Positions 30,953 through 38,249 of a stretch of 38,249 nucleotides of DNA are shown here, piece after piece. The stretch is from Candidatus Sumerlaeia bacterium. GTDB taxonomy: Bacteria; Sumerlaeota; Sumerlaeia; JADFCW01. Below the pieces are notes generated by a model that was given only the letters and a program-made list of their open reading frames with translations, did not search any database and was not told the origin of the DNA. Position numbers and translations under genes: made by a program. Location: positions 1-38,249 of the forward strand of contig JAOAGV010000034.1 in assembly GCA_026415575.1 (NCBI GenBank), read 5' to 3'. Numbering within the stretch: the first letter of the stretch is position 1; each line of letters opens with the position of its first letter.

Positions 30953-32194
30953 ATGACAGCGCTTTGCCGCAACACTCTCATCGCAGTGGCTCTGGTTGTA
31001 TTATCCACAGGTTTGGCTCAGGCCGCCGCGGCCAAATCCAAACCCAAGAAGGGTCCGATCGGTCTGGACAAGTGGACCTATATCCGTGCCGATTCCAACC
31101 GCGCGCCGTCGGAAAAGAAACGCGGCGATTTCGGCATCAGTGTCGGCGATCTCAACGGCGACGGCTATATGGACATCGCCTCCGGCCAATACTTCTACCG
31201 CAATCCCGGCGGCGATATGACCGCAACGCCTTGGCCGCGCGTCGCCCTGCCCAAGGACCCCGAAACCGGACGCCCCCTCGACGCCGGCCTTCTGTTCAGC
31301 GTCAGCGGCAGCGGGCCTGTACGCGACATTCTCGCCGAAGCGCTGCCCAACGTGGTCTGGCTCCACGCCGACGACCCGCAAGGCAACACGTGGTCGGCCA
31401 AAGTCGTGGCGCAAATGCCACCCGTTTCGCACCTCAACGGCCGCTCCATCGTGCAGGCGCGGATTGTCCCCGGCAACAAGCGGCCCGACATTCTGCTTTC
31501 GGGCGGCGGGGGAACCTTCTTGCTTCAAATCCCCGACAATCCCGCCGCCGGCAACTGGCCGATCACCAAAATCACCACCTGTATCAAGGACGAACAGAAG
31601 GGCATCGGCGTCGGTGATATGGACCGCGACGGCCGGCTCGATCTCGTGCTCGGCGCCGGTGTAGGCTCGCCTCTTATCGAATGGTGGCGCAATCCCGGCG
31701 ATGCTTCGACCCCTTGGGTCAAATATCCCGTCGGCAACACCAATAACATGTCCAAGATGATGGAGGCAGCCGACATCAACGGCGACGGCCGGCTCGATGT
31801 CGTAGCCACCGATTCGGAAGCCAAAGACTGCTGGCTGTTTTGGTTTGAAGCACCGGCCGATCCTTTCAAGGGGGAGTGGAAACGGCACGAAGTCGCCCAC
31901 GGCTACAACGGTCTGGACAGTCTGTCGGTTGCCGACATGAACCGAGACGGCCGGCCCGACATTATCATCGGCGAAACCAAAGATGCGTTGCGTCTGGCTG
32001 TCTATGAAAATGTCAATGGCGGCGCCTCATGGAAAGAACACTTGATTGACAAGGGCAAAGAGAGCCACAAGGGCGCGCTGACCGTGGACCTCGATGGCGA
32101 TGGCGATCTGGATATTGTCAGCATCGCTTATTTCGGCTTCCAAGACCTTCATATCTGGCGCAACGACAACGGCGCGGCATCTCGGGAGCGATGA
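30953..32194 (+). CDS. Exported FG-GAP/VCBS beta-propeller protein (copy 5)
   Basis: The protein has 413 residues. GGAGGAAGG precedes ATG 30953; the signal peptide is LIAVALVVLSTGLAQAAAA. Calcium-loop motifs include GDLNGDGYMDIAS, GDMDRDGRLDLVL, ADINGDGRLDVVA, ADMNRDGRPDIII and VDLDGDGDLDIVS. It is the most divergent member: it keeps the final-blade His in GKESHKGALTVDL but has LSVADMNRDG with GETKD in place of the EMH motif. It ends LHIWRNDNG. It is the last gene before the tRNA and the repeat cluster. Function is unknown. Confidence 0.83.
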   Translation: MTALCRNTLIAVALVVLSTGLAQAAAAKSKPKKGPIGLDKWTYIRADSNRAPSEKKRGDFGISVGDLNGDGYMDIASGQYFYRNPGGDMTATPWPRVALPKDPETGRPLDAGLLFSVSGSGPVRDILAEALPNVVWLHADDPQGNTWSAKVVAQMPPVSHLNGRSIVQARIVPGNKRPDILLSGGGGTFLLQIPDNPAAGNWPITKITTCIKDEQKGIGVGDMDRDGRLDLVLGAGVGSPLIEWWRNPGDASTPWVKYPVGNTNNMSKMMEAADINGDGRLDVVATDSEAKDCWLFWFEAPADPFKGEWKRHEVAHGYNGLDSLSVADMNRDGRPDIIIGETKDALRLAVYENVNGGASWKEHLIDKGKESHKGALTVDLDGDGDLDIVSIAYFGFQDLHIWRNDNGAASRER

Positions 32195-32376
32195 GCGAAG
32201 GGCGTGGCCTGTTCGCGGCAGGATGTAAGCCGCAGGCACCCGCAACAAGGCAGTATCAGCATCGGTCGTTTTCAATTCCGATTGACTTTTCCGAGGCGAT
32301 ACAGGTAACCAGCATGTGGTGTGTTGCGGGAAGGCAGGACCAACCGACGCGGAAAGCGTTACAAAGCTCGCCTTGC

Positions 32377-32450
32377 GCGCCCGTAGCTCAGATGGATAGA
32401 GCACTGGATTCCTAATCCGGGGGTCGCGTGTTCGAATCACGCCGGGCGCA
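32377..32450 (+). tRNA. tRNA-Arg(CCT)
   Basis: The 74-nt cloverleaf is complete. The acceptor stem GCGCCCG pairs with CGGGCGC, the D stem is GCTC/GAGC, and the anticodon stem CTGGA/TCCGG encloses TTCCTAA with anticodon CCT. The T arm is GCGTG-TTCGAAT-CACGC and the discriminator is A. CCA is not encoded. It decodes AGG. No -35/-10 pair is convincing in the 182 bp upstream. Confidence 0.95.
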
Positions 32451-32593
32451 CTTTTGATTTTCCAACATCTGCGGTAAAATCTTGTTGAGAAAATACGTCG
32501 AACATCGAACACTTGGGCCTGAGAACTGGCATACAGGCCACAGATACCTAACTGCGTACCATAATGGCTGCAATTTACTCGTTGTTGTGAGTG

Positions 32594-32694
32594 GGCCAAC
32601 GTGATCTTTGGGCACAACCAAAGAGGTCAGAGGCAAGAGGGTTGAAGTTGGAAAAGATCTTCGCATCTTGGCTGGATGTTTAGACCGAAGAGTC
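32594..32694 (+). repeat. 101-bp direct repeat, copy A
   Basis: It runs from GGCCAACGTG to CCGAAGAGTC and differs from copy B at four positions (97 of 101 identical by eye). Confidence 0.9.
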
Positions 32695-32724
32695 GAGGTG
32701 GGATAGGTATGTGTTTATCTTGGC

Positions 32725-32846
32725 CTTTGGAGTGCGGCAGCCATGCTGCCGCTTTGCTTTCCGATGGCCCCAAACCAGCCAAACGGGGCTTTTTCCGGGA
32801 AAACGGATGATTAAAAAGCGGCAGCATGGCTGCCGCACTCCAAAAG
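32725..32846. repeat. REP-like inverted pair (BIME/MITE-like), 122 bp
   Basis: The arm at 32725-32755 and the arm at 32815-32846 are reverse complements apart from one T. Each arm contains the palindromic core GCGGCAGC-ATG-type CTGCCGC. Inner GCCCC (32767-32771) pairs with GGGGC (32785-32789). The whole can fold into one long hairpin. Confidence 0.85.
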
Positions 32847-32849
32847 ATT

Positions 32850-32950
32850 GGCCAACGTGGCCTTTGGGCACAACCAAAGAGGTCAGAGGCAAGAGGGTTG
32901 AAGTTGGGAAAGATGTTCGCATCTTGGCTGGATGTTTAGACCGAAGAGTC
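32850..32950 (+). repeat. 101-bp direct repeat, copy B
   Basis: Second copy, offset 256 bp from copy A, starting 3 bp after the REP-like pair. Confidence 0.9.
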
Positions 32951-32962
32951 TTAAGCCCGCGG

Positions 32963-33009
32963 CGAAGCAATCCAATATTTCTTGCACAGCGGGAGGCGAG
33001 ATTGCTTCG
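32963..33009. repeat. Inverted repeat CGAAGCAATC / GATTGCTTCG
   Basis: Perfect 10-bp arms at 32963-32972 and 33000-33009 with a 27-bp spacer. The GATTGCTTCG word resembles a widespread intergenic repeat of many bacteria; identity is from memory. Confidence 0.65.
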
Positions 33010-33091
33010 GCGCCAAAGAGCGTGCCCCGCAAAAACGGTGAGTGGTGCAGATGTCATTATGCTTTGAACAGTCCTGAAGGGGAGAACACTC

Positions 33092-34708
33092 ATGAACGAC
33101 GGATTGGCACCTTCGATGCGTTTGCCGAAACCGCCCCGTGCAGTTCTGACACGGCGGCAGTTTCTGCATACCAGCGCCGCGGCGGCAACACTGGCGGCAA
33201 CAGGCGCGGCACCTTGGGCGGCGCCCGTTGCAGAGCGCCCCAATCGGAAGCCGAATATTCTTGTCATCGTGGCCGACGATCTTGGCTACCGCGAACTGGG
33301 CGTGCAGGGCTGTCCGGATATTCCGACGCCGCACATTGACTCGATCGCGAAAAACGGCGTGCGGTTCACCGACGGCTATGTTTCGTGCCCGATTTGTGCG
33401 CCGACGCGGGCCGGGCTGCTGACCGGTCGCTACCAGCAGCGCTACGGCTTCGAGACCAACCCCGGGCCCGAGCAATACGCCGCCGAGAACTTTGGCCTGC
33501 CGCGCAGCGAAACCACGTTGGCCGAGCGCCTCAAAGCTTTCGGTTATGCCACCGGCATGGTCGGAAAATGGCATGTGGGATTTAAACCGGAGTTGACGCC
33601 GCCGCAGCGCGGTTTTGACGAGTTTTTCGGCTTTCTGGGCGGGGCCAACAACTACATCCCCAGCCGCGCACGCAACACCATCTTCCGCGGCAACGAGACG
33701 GTGAACGAAGAGGAATACCTGACCGACGCATTCGGACGCGAGGCCGTCGCCTTCATCGAGAAGAACAAGGACAAACCGTTCTTTCTCTATCTGCCGTTCA
33801 ATGCGGTTCACTCGCCGCTGGAGGCGATCGAAAAATACCTCGCGCGCTTCCCGAACATCAGCGACCCAAAGCGCCGCACCTATGCCGCAATGACCGCCGC
33901 AATGGACGACGCCGTCGGGCGCGTGTTGGAGACGCTCCGCCGGTTGAACCTTGAAGACAACACGCTGATCTTTTTCGTCAGCGACAACGGCGGCCCGACC
34001 CTTCAAACCACGTCGAGCAATCTGCCGCTGCGCGGCTACAAGGCCCAAGTGCTCGAAGGCGGCATCCGCGTTCCTTTTTTGGTGCAGTGGAAAAGCCGTC
34101 TGCCCGCCGGCAAGGTTTATGCCCATCCGGTCATTCAACTCGATATCTTTCCCACGGCGGTTGCCGCCGCGGGCGAGACAATCTCCCCCGAATGGAAACT
34201 CGACGGCGTCAACCTGCTGCCCTATCTGACCGGAGAAAAACAGGAAGGCCCGCACGAAACGCTCTACTGGCGGTTTAATCAGCAGCGCGCCCTTCGGCAG
34301 GGCGACTGGAAACTGATTGTCCAGACGGCCGGCGCCAAACCCTCGCTCTACAACCTTGCCGACGACATCGGCGAAGCCAACGATCTTGCCGGCAAGATGC
34401 CCGACAAGGTGAAGGAACTGGAATCGGTCTGGCAAGCATGGAATGCGCAACTGATGGCGCCGCAGTGGATTCGTCAGGATGCCGGCACGCAAGGAACGCC
34501 GAAAAAGGCCGGCGTGAAAGGCAAGGCCGGCGGCTCCCTCCAGAACCGGTTTAAAGAACTGGACCGCAACGGCGACGGCAGGCTGACGGCCGACGAATTG
34601 CCCCGACCCGCACTGTTCAAGCAGATGGACGCCAACGGGGACGGTGTTGTTACGCTCGACGAAGCCAAGAGCGCCTTCGCGGGCGCGCGCCAACCGAAAG
34701 CCAAATAG
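33092..34708 (+). CDS. Tat-exported arylsulfatase with C-terminal EF-hand pair
   Basis: The protein has 538 residues with AAGGGGAG upstream. The twin-arginine signal is LTRRQFLHTSAAAATLAATG. It opens the metal site with VIVADDLGYRELG. The formylglycine Cys102 lies in CAPTRAGLLTGRYQQRYGFE, followed by GMVGKWHVGF, LPFNAVHSPLE and FVSDNGGPT. The normal sulfatase end is followed by a linker (GTPKKAGVKGKAGG) and two EF-hands, DRNGDGRLTADE and DANGDGVVTLDE, both with full calcium ligands. EF-hand appendages on planctomycete-type sulfatases are known but unexplained; they may be for assembly or calcium-dependent stability. Its modifying enzyme is not in the window. Confidence 0.92.
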   Translation: MNDGLAPSMRLPKPPRAVLTRRQFLHTSAAAATLAATGAAPWAAPVAERPNRKPNILVIVADDLGYRELGVQGCPDIPTPHIDSIAKNGVRFTDGYVSCPICAPTRAGLLTGRYQQRYGFETNPGPEQYAAENFGLPRSETTLAERLKAFGYATGMVGKWHVGFKPELTPPQRGFDEFFGFLGGANNYIPSRARNTIFRGNETVNEEEYLTDAFGREAVAFIEKNKDKPFFLYLPFNAVHSPLEAIEKYLARFPNISDPKRRTYAAMTAAMDDAVGRVLETLRRLNLEDNTLIFFVSDNGGPTLQTTSSNLPLRGYKAQVLEGGIRVPFLVQWKSRLPAGKVYAHPVIQLDIFPTAVAAAGETISPEWKLDGVNLLPYLTGEKQEGPHETLYWRFNQQRALRQGDWKLIVQTAGAKPSLYNLADDIGEANDLAGKMPDKVKELESVWQAWNAQLMAPQWIRQDAGTQGTPKKAGVKGKAGGSLQNRFKELDRNGDGRLTADELPRPALFKQMDANGDGVVTLDEAKSAFAGARQPKAK

Positions 34709-34761
34709 GCATTGCCAACGGGAAGCAGCAATGCCGCAGCCCTTTAGGAGGGGCGACTCCC

Positions 34762-35037
34762 ATGACGCTCGGGCGCAGTCTCATCGGGCTTGCCTGCGGG
34801 ATTTTGGTTTGTGTGGCTCCTGCGTTCATGGCTTCGTCACAACCGCAGCCCGCGCGCGGCGGCGGACTCACCGAGCGGTTCAGGAAACTCGACGCCACCG
34901 GCGGCGGGAAACTGTCGTGGGAAGAATGGCGCTCATTGACGAACTTCGATGAGATGGATTTGGACAGGGACGGGTTTCTCACGCCGCAGGAAATCGGCAC
35001 ACTCAGCGTAACCGACCCCTGCGCGTGGCTGGCATAG
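34762..35037 (+). CDS. Small exported EF-hand protein
   Basis: The protein has 91 residues. AGGAGGGG lies 8 nt before the start; the signal peptide is LIGLACGILVCVAPAFMAS. Two EF-hands follow. The first loop, DATGGGKLSWEE, lacks acidic ligands at positions 3 and 5 and probably does not bind calcium. The second, DLDRDGFLTPQE, is complete. The pair matches the EF-hand module of the sulfatase upstream (LTERFRKLD against LQNRFKELD), so it may be a split-off copy or a partner. The frame continues after TAG 35035 for 28 codons to TAA 35122, so the end may be truncated. It lies 53 nt after the sulfatase, in one operon. Confidence 0.75.
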   Translation: MTLGRSLIGLACGILVCVAPAFMASSQPQPARGGGLTERFRKLDATGGGKLSWEEWRSLTNFDEMDLDRDGFLTPQEIGTLSVTDPCAWLA

Positions 35038-35398
35038 GCCCATGGCGGACGCGGTCGCGCCGACTATTTTGTGCGGCTGTGTGACTCCGCAAACCCGGAA
35101 AAAACCTTCGACATTCCGTACTAATAGGTCGGCTGAACCAATACAGCCACTTTAGCTTTTACAAAAGATCCTGTAACCTGCGGGATGCCATGAAACTCTC
35201 GCTCCCCCCCTTCGCGATACGGAGTTTCGTATGTGCGACCGAACCTGTGGTGAAAAATGCAAAAGAGGAGTTTAGAACACCGTCTCTGCTTGATTGCCCT
35301 GCAAATCTGTGAAAGGGTAATGTGCACGTTGCAGGTGGTCGCGCAACGCCGCCTTTAAAATCTATTTATCACACTATGTGGAAACGCAGGGGCAAAAA
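35038..35398. promoter_or_regulatory. Intergenic region before the GHL6-like gene, 361 bp
   Basis: The first 87 bp are the in-frame continuation of the EF-hand gene (28 codons, then TAA at 35122). Further right, ATACG-gagttt-CGTAT is a short dyad near 35219-35234, and CGTTGC (35327-35332) pairs with GCAACG (35343-35348). An A+T-rich stretch (TTTAAAATCTATTTATC) near 35354-35370 is a likely promoter core, but no -35 is clear. Confidence 0.4.
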
Positions 35399-37642
35399 AT
35401 GCCGAATCTATCCGCCATGAACCGTCGTCATTTTCTCCAAGTCACGTCGGTGGCCGGCGTCTCTGCCGCCGCGCCGCCACTGCGCGCGCAAGATGCCCGC
35501 GACACCAAAGCGCGTCCGTTCACCGTCGAGGGTTGGGCCGAGCGGCCGATGCGGTGGGCCAATCTCACATTTGTCGAAAATGATCCGCCGAAGGTGAACC
35601 TTCAATGGTGGTTTGATCTGTACCGGCGGGCGCATTTTGACGCCGTCGTGCTCAGCGCCGGCGGTGCGGTCGCCTATTATCCGACCAAGGTGCCGCTGCA
35701 CCACAAGAGCCGCTGGCTGGGCGACCGGGATTTGTTCGGCGAGGCCGTGGACGGCTGCCGCGCACTCGGCATGGTCGTGGTCGCCCGCGTTGACCCGCAT
35801 GCCGTGCATCAGGATTTCGCCGACGCGCATCCTGATTATATCGCCGTGGATGCCAACGGCAACAAGCGCCGCCACTTCCACTCGCCCGACTATTGGCTGA
35901 CCTGCGCGTTGGGGCCGATGAACTTCGAATACATGCCGAAGATCATCGAGGAAATTGTCGGCACATATCGTGTGGACGGCCTGTTTGCCAACCGCTGGCC
36001 CGGTTCCGGCATGTGCTATTGCGAGCATTGCGCGCGGCTGTTCCGCGAAGCCACGGGCCATGCGGCGCTGCCGCGCATGCCCAAGGAAGCCGGGCCGCGC
36101 CCGCAGATGGATTGGGACATCAACCCGCACGATCCGGTCTGGCGCGACTACGCCAAATGGAGACAGGAGCGGCTCTTCGCCTTGTGGGATTTATGGGACG
36201 GCGTTGTGCGCCGGCTCAACCCGCATGCGCGCTTCATTCCGAACATGGGCCCCGACATGCGGCGCGTCTTGGACATGGTGCGCTTCGCCGACCGCGCCAT
36301 TTATCTCACGGCCGACCGCCAAGGCCGCCGCACCAGCGAGCCCGTGTGGGTCATCGGCATCGCCGCCAAGGAATTCCGCGCCGTGCTCGGCCGCAAGCCG
36401 CTCGGCGCCGGCTTTGCCTTCGGTCCGCAGTCGCAATACCGCTGGATTGATTCCACGCACGGCCCCGCCGAGATCACTGCATGGTTTGTAGATGCCGTGG
36501 CCAACGGTATCCGTCCTTCGATCGGCAAGACGGGCGCGACGCTCGCGGACACGCGCTGGGTGCCCACGGTGGAGAAACTCTTTGGCTGGCATCACGCCAA
36601 CGAAACGTATCTCCGCAACGAAGCGCCGATGGCCCGCGTCGCCATGGTCTTCTCGCAGGCCTCCCATGTGCTGGACGGGCAGCGCTATACCGACTCGCAG
36701 CTGGGGATGTATCAAGCGCTGCTGGAAGCGCGAATCCCCTTCGAGTTTGTGCACGACGCGTTGCTCGAACCAGAGCGCCTCCGCCCGTTCAAATTGCTGG
36801 TGCTGCCGAACATCACCTGTCTGTCGGACCGGCAATGCGCGCAATTGCGCGACTTTGTCCGCAGTGGCGGCAGCCTGCTGGCTACGTATCAGACCTCGCT
36901 TTTTGACGAGGAGGGCCGCCCGCGCAAGGACTTCGGGCTGGCCGATTTGTTCGGTGCGAAAATGACCGCACGCTCGGCCGGTCCGATGAACAACTCGTAT
37001 ATGCGCCTCGAGCGCGGCCCGGCGGGGGCACCGCTTCATCCGTTGCTTGAGGGCTTCGACGGCACAGAGCGCATCGTCAACACCGTCCATCGTGTTGTCG
37101 CCGCGCCCACGGCGCCGCTAAAATGGATGCCCCTCACGCTCATTCCCCCGTTCCCCAGCCTCCCGATGGAGGAACTCTATCCGCGCGCCGAGCGCACGGA
37201 TACGCCGCTGGTGTTCCTGCGCGATTTCGGTCGCGGGCGCGTGGTGTATTTTCCCGGCGACCTCGACCGCAGCTTTTGGGAATTGCTGATCGAGGATCAC
37301 GCATGGCTGTTGCGTAACGCTTTTCACTGGGCGCTGAACGAACCGCCCGCTCTGACCGTCACCGGCCCCGGTTTGGTGGACGTGACGTTCTGGCGGCAGA
37401 AAAACTCCCTTACCGTGCATCTGGTCAACCTCGGCACGGCCATGACCATGCGCGGCTATTTGCGCGAGTTCATCCCGCTGCCGCCGCAACAGCTGCGCCT
37501 GCGCCTGCCGGAAGGCACCAAGGCCGCGCAGGTGAAACTGCTCGTGGCCGGTCAGACCGTGCCGGTACGTCAGGAAAACGGGATGCTTGCTGTCACTGTG
37601 CCAAAAATTGAATCTCATGAAGTCGTGGCGGTGGACTTGTGA
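35399..37642 (+). CDS. Tat-exported hypothetical glycosyl hydrolase (GHL6-like) with beta-galactosidase trimerisation domain
   Basis: The protein has 747 residues. ATG 35399 follows CAGGGG; GTG 35378 and ATG 35417 are in-frame alternatives. The Tat signal is MNRRHFLQVTSVAGVSAAAP. Residues 40-420 look like a TIM barrel of the hypothetical glycosyl hydrolase 6 type: WWFDLYRRAHFDAVVLSAGG, LGMVVVARVDPHAVHQ, RVDGLFANRWPGSGMCYCEH, EITAWFVDAVANGIRP. Residues 420-620 resemble the GH42-type trimerisation domain: MVFSQAS, GMYQALLEARIPFEFVHD, LLVLPNITCLSDRQCAQLRD, FVRSGGSLLATYQTSLFDE. A small beta domain ends the protein. Likely acts on oligosaccharides outside the cytoplasm; catalytic residues cannot be named with certainty. 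Confidence 0.8.
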   Translation: MPNLSAMNRRHFLQVTSVAGVSAAAPPLRAQDARDTKARPFTVEGWAERPMRWANLTFVENDPPKVNLQWWFDLYRRAHFDAVVLSAGGAVAYYPTKVPLHHKSRWLGDRDLFGEAVDGCRALGMVVVARVDPHAVHQDFADAHPDYIAVDANGNKRRHFHSPDYWLTCALGPMNFEYMPKIIEEIVGTYRVDGLFANRWPGSGMCYCEHCARLFREATGHAALPRMPKEAGPRPQMDWDINPHDPVWRDYAKWRQERLFALWDLWDGVVRRLNPHARFIPNMGPDMRRVLDMVRFADRAIYLTADRQGRRTSEPVWVIGIAAKEFRAVLGRKPLGAGFAFGPQSQYRWIDSTHGPAEITAWFVDAVANGIRPSIGKTGATLADTRWVPTVEKLFGWHHANETYLRNEAPMARVAMVFSQASHVLDGQRYTDSQLGMYQALLEARIPFEFVHDALLEPERLRPFKLLVLPNITCLSDRQCAQLRDFVRSGGSLLATYQTSLFDEEGRPRKDFGLADLFGAKMTARSAGPMNNSYMRLERGPAGAPLHPLLEGFDGTERIVNTVHRVVAAPTAPLKWMPLTLIPPFPSLPMEELYPRAERTDTPLVFLRDFGRGRVVYFPGDLDRSFWELLIEDHAWLLRNAFHWALNEPPALTVTGPGLVDVTFWRQKNSLTVHLVNLGTAMTMRGYLREFIPLPPQQLRLRLPEGTKAAQVKLLVAGQTVPVRQENGMLAVTVPKIESHEVVAVDL

Positions 37643-37667
37643 AACGATGATTTGCACCGCCGTTTCG

Positions 37668-38249
37668 ATGATGAAAAAACTCTTCGCCTCCGTGTTGTTT
37701 CTGTCCGTTGCCTTCGGGCTGCACGCTGCTCCGCCGCCGTTGCGCGAACAGATTTCCCTTGCGGGTGAATGGCCTGTCGGCGGCACCGTTCCCGTCTATG
37801 GCGGCAGCCGCACGCCCGTGGACAAATTGACGTGCGCCCGCACGGTCGTGGTGCCGGAACATTTTCGCAGCAAGCAACTCCGGCTCGAATTCGCCGCCGT
37901 CAACTTCGCCTGCGATCTATTCATCAACGACCGCCACGTCGCCTCGCACGTCGGCGCATGGATTCCCTTTGCTGTGGATGTCACGCCGCTCGTCGAGCCG
38001 GGAAAGGCGTTTCAACTGCGCGTCGAAATCGAAGGCATGCGAGGCCCGCGCACCGTCGGCGCCGACGGCTGGGAACGCTGGCCCGTCGGCAGCCAGCAAC
38101 TGGACGGCCGCTGGACCGGCATCGCCGACGATCTCTGGCTGCGCGCCTACGGCCCGGTGAGCATCCGCGACGCCTTTCCGCAGCCCAGTGTCCAGCAGCG
38201 GCGGTTGCGCGTGGACTACACCCTGCACAACGCCACAACGGAATCGCAG
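37668..38249 (+). CDS. Exported GH2-like glycosidase, N-terminal part (3' partial)
   Basis: The frame is open to the last base, giving 194 residues. Starts at 37647, 37668 and 37671 are all in frame; 37668 or 37671 gives a clean signal peptide (KKLFASVLFLSVAFGLHAA). The rest is the GH2 sugar-binding jelly roll: ISLAGEWPVGG, CARTVVVPEHFRSKQLRLEF, FINDRHVASHVGAWIPFAVD, VTPLVEPGKAFQLRVEIEG, DGRWTGIADDLWLRAYGP, then the start of the Ig-like domain. GH2 enzymes are beta-galactosidases, glucuronidases or mannosidases; the catalytic domain is outside the window. It begins 25 nt after the GHL6-like gene, so both glycosidases are in one operon. Confidence 0.8.
   Translation, partial: MMKKLFASVLFLSVAFGLHAAPPPLREQISLAGEWPVGGTVPVYGGSRTPVDKLTCARTVVVPEHFRSKQLRLEFAAVNFACDLFINDRHVASHVGAWIPFAVDVTPLVEPGKAFQLRVEIEGMRGPRTVGADGWERWPVGSQQLDGRWTGIADDLWLRAYGPVSIRDAFPQPSVQQRRLRVDYTLHNATTESQ

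Larger units (their letters stand above)
32451..33091. repeat. Repeat cluster downstream of tRNA-Arg, 641 bp without a gene
   Basis: The region holds two 101-bp direct repeats flanking a REP-like inverted pair, then a further inverted repeat ending at 33009. I see no coding potential: frames that cross it consist of the repeat translated. The first 140 bp after the tRNA show no recognisable feature. Confidence 0.8.

Noticed and set aside
32377..32450. Integration (att) site in the tRNA gene
   Set aside because: I see no second copy of the tRNA 3' end in the window and no integrase.
32027..32617. Minus-strand frame containing TRDPRIRNP-like sequence
   Set aside because: This is the familiar false protein made by translating a tRNA gene in reverse.
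32711..33067. 118-codon frame within the repeat cluster
   Set aside because: It reads through the REP-like arms and a 101-bp direct repeat; the same words appear in several frames, so it is repeat DNA, not a gene.

Overview
The window is high-GC bacterial DNA from an environmental, probably heterotrophic, diderm lineage. Suggestive features are Tat-exported Gfo/Idh/MocA oxidoreductases, exported sulfatases, many exported FG-GAP/VCBS propeller proteins, LamG-type surface proteins and GFTLIE-type prepilins ending their helix in IPNFLEAQ. This repertoire fits Planctomycetota, Lentisphaerota, Verrucomicrobiota, Hydrogenedentota or Sumerlaeota; I cannot choose between them from this sequence. No phage, IS element, CRISPR array or rRNA is seen, and no transporter gene lies in the 38 kb.

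Layout. 1-1110: 3' end of a GT39-like membrane protein with a TPR tail. 1225-2583 (minus): a Tat-exported oxidoreductase with its own terminator. 2882-5226: exported ApbE flavin transferase and a Tat-exported ADPRM-like phosphoesterase. 5404-6126: a pilin. 6207-8760 (minus): a two-gene operon for exported proteins of unknown function. From 9102 to the right edge everything is on the plus strand. 9102-13978 is a sugar cluster: fructose-6-phosphate aldolase-like protein, Gfo/Idh/MocA dehydrogenase, GntR/UTRA regulator, exported FG-GAP protein and a TIM-barrel isomerase coupled to it by an ATGA overlap. 14057-17197: LamG/FN3 surface protein, second pilin, exported nucleoside hydrolase. 17317-20597: E1-alpha, E1-beta and E2 of a 2-oxoacid dehydrogenase, without E3. 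20654-23531: CbbY-like phosphatase, PfkB sugar kinase, second TIM-barrel isomerase. 23613-27616: two FG-GAP proteins and an iduronate-type sulfatase. 27956-32194: a LamG protein with a 1-kb internal duplication, then an internally deleted and an intact FG-GAP protein. 32377-32450: tRNA-Arg(CCT), followed by a 640-bp repeat cluster. 33092-35037: EF-hand sulfatase and small EF-hand protein. 35399-38249: GHL6-like hydrolase and the start of a GH2-like protein.

Working model (inference): exported sulfatases, glycosidases and propeller proteins process a sulfated or decorated polysaccharide outside the cytoplasm. Released sugars are oxidised, isomerised, phosphorylated and cleaved by the cytoplasmic set, and the 2-oxoacid dehydrogenase takes 2-oxoacids to acyl-CoA. 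The GntR/UTRA protein is the obvious candidate regulator, with a perfect 14-bp palindrome upstream of the aldolase gene as candidate operator.

The observations I rate highest are: conserved histidine motifs in the FG-GAP proteins that propeller calcium loops do not explain; an in-frame amber codon inside one FG-GAP gene with a homologous C-terminus beyond it; a short shared C-terminal motif (R-x-W-[YW]-E) on the two LamG proteins; a composite repeat beside the tRNA; and mobile-looking palindromes inside the E2 coding sequence.
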